64,000 nt of DNA from Sclerodactyla briareus (taxonomy: Eukaryota > Echinodermata > Holothuroidea > Dendrochirotida > Sclerodactylidae). Where the stretch lies: assembly GCA_026419785.1 (NCBI GenBank), contig JAODTK010005745.1:1-64000 (forward strand), read 5' to 3'. The position numbers were made by a program, and so were the translations under genes. This document shows positions 56,505-64,000 of this stretch, one piece after another. The notes under the pieces are model-generated. The model had not been told where the DNA came from and did not search any database. It was given only the letters and a program-made list of their open reading frames with translations. How positions within the stretch are numbered: the first letter of the stretch is position 1; each line of letters opens with the position of its first letter.

Positions 56505-57880
56505 ACTATGGTGTGTGGTGTGTGTCACGCTTTTCGTTAGCAGGAGTCTCACACACCGTTGAGACTGTATTTGCGAATTTTGTTGTGTAGACCGGGGTTG
56601 GGTATACACGATCTATTAGATTTTGGTCAGCAAGTCATTAATTAAGTTGGGTAACTAGGCTCATTTTCATGTAAATTATTGTTTGTGCTCGTTAGCAAGA
56701 TTACGCCAAGAACAGTAATGTGCTACTTGATTAGTTTGGTATGTAAGGCCCTGGATGATAGGTAGAATGAACTGGTTAGATTTTCAGTCTAAAATATGCT
56801 TATTAGTGGCTCTATTTGCAATAATTTATGCAAAGTTTTTCAGTTTGTCGGATTTTCATAAACTTGGTGGATGTGGTCACCAGGTTCCCGAGAAATTTAA
56901 AAGTGAAGTTGGGGTCACTGGATGTCAGTTTGATGTGTTAATTTTGCTATTTAGGCAAGTTTTGAATTCGTCGGATTTTCCACAAAACTTGGTGGAGATG
57001 GTTCACTTTTGATCCTGATCACTTTTGAAGGTACAGCAGGGGTCCGTAGAGGTCATTATATGTAATTACATATATCCATTATGTCATTGCATAATTCATT
57101 GCAATTTCCAACTTTCGCCAAACTCAGTAGGTATGGTCCGTTAACATTTTTCTTTTCTGGATCTGAATGTGTTTGATATCATGATTTGATTGAATTCCAT
57201 CTTATAATTGCCTCGGTTAGAATACAGACTGAGGAACGGGTAAGCCATAGCTCCTGTGACAATTGTCTGCACAAGAAACCCCTCTTACCCACCCAATTTT
57301 GATAAGGTTGATTCGAATTTTCAGATATACTGTAACATTTTTCTTGCTCCTTTCTTGCCTGGGGACTGGGCAAATGCGGAAGTTTTTCTTAGATATATTT
57401 TGGACATCTGCCTGCTGCATGGGGATATTTTGTTGTTTTGCTGCCTTGCTCCGAAATAAAAGGTCAATTAATAATGAAGGAAATATTTAGGAGGCAAAGA
57501 GCCCGGGCTGCTACGGGGATTCATGGAGCGATTTAGAATTTCAAGTTGGATTTGGGGTCAAGAGTGAGTTGACTGAGTGATAAATCTATTCAAATTTGGG
57601 TTTTATGGAGAGAGGAGTGGGGGTGTGGGCCATAAAGGAAGAAACAAACAATTGAGGGAACTTTTGTATTAGAAGTCAAACTTATTATTATATTAGTGTA
57701 TTATTTTAGTTTATTTCAGGAATTCAGGCATTCTTATGTGTTGTTGGGAAAATTGTGATGTTCGTTTGATTTTACAATGGTCTCAAAGACTAGTTAGTTG
57801 TTTGTGTGTGCATATAAAACACCGATCGTGTAACCAGGCGAGACACTTTTTTTGGCGATCGCCTTGTTGTAATTTTAGTC
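56505..57880 (+). mobile_element. Family 3 repeat, longest copy (4), with hairpin end
   Basis: Order: 'ggtgtgtgtcacgctt', 'gttagcaggagtctcac', 'gattagattttggtcagcaag', 'attaagttgggtaactag', 'cgttagcaaga', then internal units with 'aacttggtgga' near 56,862 and 56,988 and a diverged one at 57,120 (about 125 bp). The end at 57,820-57,873 has 'accgatcgtgtaaccAGGCGAgacac', a T-run and 'GGCGATCGCCT', where AGGCGA can pair with TCGCCT. An exon acceptor follows within 15 bp. The section 57,170-57,810 shows no clear repeat unit and may be unrelated sequence. Confidence 0.5.
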
Positions 57881-57888
57881 TTTTACAG

Positions 57889-58014
57889 CTCCCATTGGTA
57901 CACTATGACAGTCGTAGCAGGACCATCTGTCTCAACACTGACAAGAATGAGGCAAGAGTTGGTTTTGACATCGAGAAGCAAACAAGGATGGGTTTTTTGC
58001 GGGATCACCTTGAG
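57889..58014 (+). CDS. Candidate exon, unidentified protein
   Basis: The acceptor 'tagtcttttacag' and donor 'CTTGAG|gtagta' enclose 126 bp (42 codons). The phase-0 frame reads LPLVHYDSRSRTICLNTDKN, EARVGFDIEKQTRMGFLRDH, LE; its charge balance looks like real protein. A second frame is also open (Ser/Thr/Val-rich) and would fit the phase of the previous exon better. I prefer phase 0 because the next exon is coherent in the same phase. Unidentified. Confidence 0.5.
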
Positions 58015-58823
58015 GTAGTATTGAGATGGTGTAGGAATAGTTGGGGTGGGCTCAGCTACCTAAGCAGAAACTTCTTGTATAGGCAGCAATCAATAAAATC
58101 TGGGGTGACAGGCCTACAGGACAATGGTAATCTTCAGAAGCACCCAAACTTGCCCCAAAATGTGGGATATTTATGAAGAGGAAACTCCTAACAACTGTGT
58201 AGGGAAGGTTGTTCCATTTATCGGGGTATTCGCGAACGAATGTCTAAAAGTTACAACTACCACAATCGAGAAGTCGTTAGAGCACCTAATATGAATGGAA
58301 CTGGCTCGTAGTTGGTGCAGGACAGGACGTCTCACAGGAGTTAGGACTGTAAGAGCGGCCGGCGAGCGGAAAGGTGTCATTGCAATGGGCCCATTTTGTG
58401 GCTTGCGCAAATGTGTCAGATATGGGTGAATTGTCTGGACACCACTGTTCCCCTAATACTATAATGCGATGGTCATACATGAACCGTAGTTTATCCATCA
58501 GGTATCATGATCATGAAAAGAGGCTCAGGGAAAATCAGTCTCTGCATTGACATGATCTGAACTGTCCAAATTCTGCTAATTGTCTTGATCTAGCCATCGT
58601 GTGGTCTTCAGATGTATATGCTGTTGGTGGAAATTACAACATTTTGGCACTATTCCTGCTTTCTGACCAAATTACCTGTTTACCAGTCTAATTTGTTCGA
58701 TCCGGCGTCCATCTCTCAAAGCAATCAAATTACAACACTAGCCTATCTTCTATTATTGACATCTTACCGACTCGTCACATGAGAAGTAAAAAACTGTTTC
58801 CCCTGTTCCTCCACCTTGCACAG

Positions 58824-58935
58824 ATCCTCAACTTTAACTGGACCTTCGAAAGCGTTCGAGCTAGGATACAGTCGGCATTCAAAAGGCCTTGTTCTCGTCG
58901 CAACAAGAGTAGTCAGCCGAAGGCTGTTTTACCAG
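58824..58935 (+). CDS. Candidate exon, basic tail
   Basis: After 'ttcctccaccttgcacag' the phase-0 frame gives ILNFNWTFESVRARIQSAFK, RPCSRRNKSSQPKAVLP, to the donor 'TTTTACCAG|gtaaca'. It ends in phase 1. The first half looks like an amphipathic helix with Trp and Phe, the second is a basic Ser/Arg/Lys stretch. No frame repair is needed. It is the last good exon found on the plus strand; the gene may continue beyond the window or its end may be hidden. Confidence 0.55.
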
Positions 58936-59114
58936 GTAACACAATAAGGCATTATTAAAAATTTGTTATTTAAGGAACAGAAAGCTGCCCCTGGAACAAG
59001 ACGAATCATTGGAGGGCCATTGTCCAATAGCAAGGGGGCTCGCACAATGGATTGAGTCATTGTTAGTCAGTTTTTTTTTCATTCTTTGACCAGAGGAGAG
59101 GAGTCGTAGGCTGC
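58936..59114. other. Presumed intron, nothing recognised
   Basis: Short spacer between the last firm exon and a family 1 copy. Confidence 0.35.
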
Positions 59115-59966
59115 GTTATGTGGGGTGTGTGCATGCATCTGTAACGCCTGGCTTGTAGGCCTAAACAGGATGTGACCCGCCTAAATGGGTGAAGCACATA
59201 CATGGTATGGGTGTCATGATCAGTACATGGTCCCTATGTTTTGGGTAGTCAGAGCTTTGATGTCAAAGAAACAGTCTGAAAACTTGTAAAAGGATAAGTC
59301 CAGGATGCCTGGTCCTATCAAGCTGAAAGTTGGCATGTACAATGTGTCTTTCTTTTTATCGGAAGTAGAAGACTCCTAATGTATTTGGTGCTGACCGGTG
59401 GGAGGGGAAGGGAGGGGGGGGGGGGGGAGAGCGAGTGAGGGAGGGAGAATTAGTAAAATGTTGAAAATGATATTTTGTCCATGTTGGTTCGTAACAAAAT
59501 AACGTGACTCAACCTAGATGGATCTAGCTCATACTTGGGGGTTGTGGATTCACCATAATAGTTATATCATGTTTTGGGGCCGGTCAAAGTCAAAAGGTCA
59601 TATGAGGGCATTAGCGACCAAGAGAAAACTTTGAACATGATAAGTCCAGAATTCCTGTTCTGATTCAAGCTGCAAATTTGGTATGCAGCTCCTAATGGTG
59701 GTTGCAACAACTTCAAATAGTTTTTGGTGTCGACCCCATTTGTTCTTTTTTGTAAAAAATGTGGAAAATGGGGAAAAACTCATATTTTGGCAAATTTCAG
59801 CTTGTTAAAAAGATAACTCCACCCACCCCACCTGATGGATTAAGCTCATACTTGGTAGTGGGTCTAATAATGAGTAAATTATCCCGTCATTAAGGGTCAG
59901 AACCCCCCCCCGTCAAAGGTCATCAAGCATTCAAGGAATACTAAGCCTTTTGGCGTTCTGGTGCGG
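59115..59966 (+). mobile_element. Family 1 element, two to three diverged units
   Basis: The left end 'gtggggtgtgtgcatgcatc' then 'tgtaacgcctggcttgtagg' is followed by cores near 59,190, 59,525 and 59,845 (spacing about 320-335 bp). Right end 'attcaaggaatacTAAGCCttttGGCgttctggt' near 59,930-59,961 keeps the hairpin with one mismatch and CTGG. A G-rich tract (59,399-59,452) interrupts the first unit. Confidence 0.6.
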
Positions 59967-60949
59967 TTTACATTAGTCATTGCTGTTGCCATTTTCAGAT
60001 GGAGGCTCTTTACTGGTCGGTTGATTCAGCTTGGATGGGTCACTGATAGGTGTGTTTATCAACCACGTAAAAGGTAATTAATAATTCTGAAGCCCATCAA
60101 TTAATAATAATTACGCAAATAGCCCCTTAAACCGGGCGGTGGTGCCATTAGCTAAAGACCTCCTTCATGACCGGTTGCACAATTCTGAGTTCTAAAGCGG
60201 ACTGTTATTTTATCAAAATAAATGATTGAATTACGCGCATTCTCCATTTCATTTTTCGGAATTTGGATGCTGGCAATAGTAGACTGAATGAAAAGATGTT
60301 TCAACGATCCAAATCTGTTTGCATTTCGAAGTCAGAAAAGGACCAGACCGCAAGTTTATATGAAATCCGTTTTGAAATTCAAAAAGTGGGAGTGAATACG
60401 ATGGTGAATATTATCGTTTTCGGATGATGCTCGGTATTTTACGTTTCCTGGGGACATTTTCGGAAAACAAAAGATGTATCCGACACTTGCCCTTCAGACA
60501 TTTCATTTTTGTCATTTCTTAGCCACTTGCACACTTCAAGTCAAATACAGCTGCCAAGGAGATATCCACTTGGGGGAAGCATCTTTATTTTTATGACAGC
60601 AAATTGACGATCAGCCAGTTACTTGTCAACGGTTCAAGGGGTGAATATTCTACTGTTCCTCGTTGAAAACGGGATCAAATATGATCATTTCAGAGGGTAA
60701 TTTTTCAGACTTTTTTTTGTTTTTTGGTGGGGGGGAGGGGGAAGGGGCATAGTGCAGTGTGGATTGCTGGAAAGTTCATCAAAGGGATCCTATACAATTC
60801 TCAATGCAAAACAACCTAGTGCGATCTCATTATGTCTCTAATGCATTTAGGAGCATTCAGTCTGTCAATGTGGTCGGACCAAGAGACTAGGTTTTCTCTG
60901 CTTTGTTCAATGTTAGGAAGTTTAATGTCACGTGTATTAGTGCAGGGTG

Positions 60950-61320
60950 GATTTGCTACATAACTTGTATGTTGTTCCCAATGATGAGTACAGGAGCCAC
61001 AGTGTTTTGGGTCGGGTCAGAGGGACAAAAGAGTCAAAGTTGGAACAATTTCCAGAAACCAATAAGTCACAGAATGTTTGGTGTCAAGTTGGAATAATCG
61101 TGTGGGTTCCGTAGCGAGAGTTCTGGAATGCTATTGTTTTTCAGGATGGGCGTATTTTTTGTGGAAAATAAGATGTCTATGAGAAATGTATTTGTTGCCC
61201 ATAATAAAATTGTACTATTATCCATTTGTCTTGGGTCTGGAAAAAAAAAAAAGAGTTCGTGTACTGGTTATAAGAAAAGAGTTATGGCATCACGACCCTA
61301 TCAGACTTTCTGGTATGTAA
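60950..61320 (+). repeat. Family 1 repeat fragment
   Basis: 'acttgtatgttgttcccaatgatgagtacagg', 'gggtcgggtcagaggg', 'gtcaaagttggaacaa' and 'aataagtcacagaatg' match the unit order. The end 'gagttatggcatcac..ccctatcagactttctgg' is a decayed right end. Confidence 0.5.
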
Positions 61321-63950
61321 ATTACTAGTCTTTGGCAATAAAAGTAGCTATCAAAATTTGTGGAACAAAATGGACACAGGGGTAAACTACTAGCTCTGAT
61401 GGCCATGCTGCTTGAAACTGTGTTCTGTAAAATGTGACTGCATCCTCAGTACAAGGTGTGGTTCAAGCCGTGAAAACTTTGTATTATTTTCTTCAGTTAA
61501 CGGTAGTACGGAGTGGGAAGATTGACTACGATTCCTATTCCATCGATGGGTATCAGCAGGAAGAAATGGCATGGTCTGTCGCCACACAAAAACTGAGGTT
61601 TGCAGTTCAGTACATTCTCACCCAGTGTGGAAGATACCATGGAAAGATACCAATTCAATTATGAAGAAAAATAGCAACAAAAATTACAAATTTAGGGTGC
61701 AGCTACCATCTAGCGCGGACTGGGGTCACCTGTCGTCTAGGGGCCAGTCACCCACGGGTATTTGGGGAGATTCAATGCTTCTTCAGAATAACCTTGGATG
61801 ATCATGCTATGCGGTTGTCATCATTGACCAAGCTACTCTTGTGGTGGGGTGGGGGGTGTCTGAGGAATTTGAAGTCCGTGGTCCTCTGGGGGGTCAGTTT
61901 GAGTCACGAAAAGTCATTCTATCTGAAATGGAATAATTGCAGTTGTGTGGTTTGTGTGGTACAGCACCATTTGTGCTTTAGTGCCAGTGTGGAGGTGAGC
62001 CAGCCAATCTGAGTTGGAAGTCCAGACGAGTCCTCACCATCCGAGAACGAGACCTCAAAATCATTCCGAGTCCAAATTAAAAACTTGGACATTGGAGCAG
62101 AAGTCACTATGTTCATCTGGGTCATAATCAATGAGGATTGTCCCACTTCTATGTAAAAGGGAAAATAATGACAGGAACTGGCCAAGGTTAGAACCAACCT
62201 ATTAGAATGGACTATGACAGTGATATGCCTGATTCATGTAGCATTCTCTTATAGAACACATTAAAGCCAAATATCTACAAGGGGGTGGGGCAACCTTCCT
62301 CTTTGCCCAGCCTGACAAATGTCCCACTTTTGGCGCGGCGGCCAAAATGGTAACCCTAGCAGAAGAAATATGTGGTATTAGGTTCAAGAGAGCAATGAGT
62401 GGTTAGTTGTTGCATCATCCCCCACAAACAGAGTATATTGTAAACATCGTAACAGTGCCCAAAATTAAAAAAATGCTCCAAAACAACCCATGTAACCTCA
62501 CCTGAATCCCCCACATCCATGTTTGCAGACTCTGGGACCATAATAATTTTCCAAGAAGCAGTTTCAACTTTGAAGTATGTTAATTGATCTTGAGAATATC
62601 ATGCACCATATTCTCCGTCTTTGCTGACAGTTCATGTATGAGTTGTAGTCCCAAGAGAAATGCTGCAGACGTTTTGTGGCGCAGGTAGTACAGTCAAACG
62701 CACATGGATTAACGTTGCAAATTGAAATGAGCGAATTCTAATGACATCGACAAACAAGACAGTACAATCCACTAGGTTATCAATGTCGATGTCAAATTTC
62801 TTCAGTATTCTCGACCTAAGTTTCGGGGTTTTTTGGTGGATTTTTTTGGTGGTCTTTTTTTCTGGAACCTGGTCTTGGACCGACTCCCCGAGTCTGAATA
62901 GCCGAGTCGGAGTTTAGAGTCCTCAAAGCCGAGTGCGAGTCATAGGCAGATTCCTTCTCGAGACCAAGATGGACTGAAGTCCTCCAATTCTGCTGTAGTT
63001 TGGTGGATGAAAGTCAGCTGAGCGGTTACAGTTTTCTACCTGAGAAACTGTGGAACATGTTTTCTGTCGTTTGTTCATTACATTAGAATTACCGTATTAT
63101 TCGCTAAGCGGCCCATACTCCCGTAAGCGCCCACCCACTTTTTTGCAAACTCTGTAATTATAAAGCGATATGAGGGGGGCAGATAAAGCTGGAAATATTT
63201 TCCGTTTGCATCCCAGATAGCCCAGGAGCAGTATTGCTTGATTCATTGCAAGTACATACAGCCACACACCATACACAAACAAGAATGCTGAGCCGCTAGC
63301 CATAGCCGCTCCGCGATAAACGAGGTTGGTCCTGTGACCGGGAGTAGACTACGGTACTTCAAAGGCAATGAATGAATGGAGTGATGCAACAATTTCACTG
63401 GATTTTAGCACATTTCAAAATCAAACGCTGTTTCTTGGTCCGGTATATCAATGCAAATCGACGGCAAGGCAATGGGTTAGGTGGCATGCGTTATGTGTTC
63501 GTGTATTAACATAGGCCCATTGATAGTTGTGAGTGTTATGTATAGAGCAGAGCATAGCATATATACATGCGCTAAATGGGCGCGAGGATTCAACATTTCA
63601 AAATGCGGATTTATCCGGGCCCTACATATAAACAGTGCTTGTTACTGCTGAATGAACGATCATTTTTGTGAGTTTCATTCATCAGGAATAGTGGCGGTTG
63701 CGGAGGGGGGCGAGGATACACTGATGTGGAAATAGCAAGACATTGTTCGCTTTCAAACCTTGTGCGATATATGTGAATTGTGTTTACGTACACAGTGTCG
63801 TCCGATCCAGGAAAATACACCAAAAGTAATACAAAAAAAACAGTTGTCTGTAAAGTGATACTCTTGTAAGACCCATCCTGAAATTTGCAAGCGCCCTGGG
63901 GCTCTTAGCGCGAATGAATACGGTAATCCTTTCTACCTGTTTGGTTGTTG
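61321..63950. other. Non-coding or intronic, one weak open block
   Basis: 61,487-61,664 after 'tgtattattttcttcag' is open (SGKIDYDSYSIDGYQQEEMA..QYILTQCGRY) and ends in a stop. It could be a terminal exon but has no support beyond the acceptor. No repeat family was recognised. A GAGTC-rich cluster lies at 62,879-62,950. Confidence 0.35.
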
Positions 63951-63954
63951 CAGG

Positions 63955-64000
63955 AAAACACTTATGGTGAGATTGGAATGCTGGTGGTGGGGTGACATCG
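63955..64000 (+). CDS. Possible exon running into the window edge
   Basis: 'tttggttgttgcag' precedes GAAAACACTTATGG, which reads ENTYGEIGMLVV before a stop near the edge; alternatively the donor 'ATG|gtgaga' ends a 13-bp micro-exon. Too short to judge. Confidence 0.15.

Noticed and set aside
57889-58935. Assignment of the last two exons to a formin-type or RALGAP-type protein
   Set aside because: Compared from memory with those families and found no aligned motif.

Overview
The window looks like intron- and repeat-rich DNA from an animal nuclear genome. No long uninterrupted ORF, operon, Shine-Dalgarno pattern or bacterial gene is visible. Instead there are short open blocks flanked by AG and GT splice signals, tRNA-derived SINE-like repeats, a CR1/L2-type LINE remnant, several small inverted-repeat transposon families and many tandem arrays. 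The repeat style would suit a marine invertebrate, perhaps a deuterostome, but I cannot fix the species. Many putative exons and the LINE need one-base shifts to read through, so the assembly is probably long-read and incompletely polished. Exon frames and edges are therefore approximate.

Layout. 0-6 kb: a candidate exon at about 1,972-2,134, then a 2.0-kb direct tandem duplication (2,054-4,080 and 4,081-6,122) whose start lies inside that exon. 7.5-9.3 kb: an element with tetranucleotide repeats, about 428-bp tandem units and a terminal hairpin followed by CTAG. 10.6-11.1 kb: a 77-bp array. 11.6 kb: a TTAA-flanked palindromic MITE. 12.2-14.1 kb: a minus-strand LINE reverse-transcriptase remnant. 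14.7-15.7 kb: a repeat with a TG tract (family 3) and a SINE-like element. 20.4 kb: a roughly 115-bp array. 21.8-23.5 kb: two related MITEs, one carrying a T tract of about 117 nt.

From about 22.2 kb to 59 kb a set of plus-strand candidate exons is spread through introns filled with repeats. Splice phases agree across several joins (27,198 to 28,158; 28,280 to 36,105; 40,255 to 47,950; 48,133 to 51,007; 51,243 to 53,939), which supports one large gene. The 27-36 kb exons are rich in leucine and charged residues like helical-repeat proteins, but I do not recognise the product and give no gene symbol. A possible first exon with an upstream TATA-like box is at 22,194.

The most interesting system is two dispersed families (family 1: 28.4, 33.2, 51.9, 59.1 kb and fragments; family 2: 7.6 and 26.3 kb). 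Each combines a simple-sequence tract, internal satellite-like units (about 308 and 428 bp) and a 3' hairpin followed by CTRR-T, the signature of Helitron-like elements. They may be non-autonomous Helitron-like carriers of tandem repeats. A TTAA MITE has inserted into one of these arrays.
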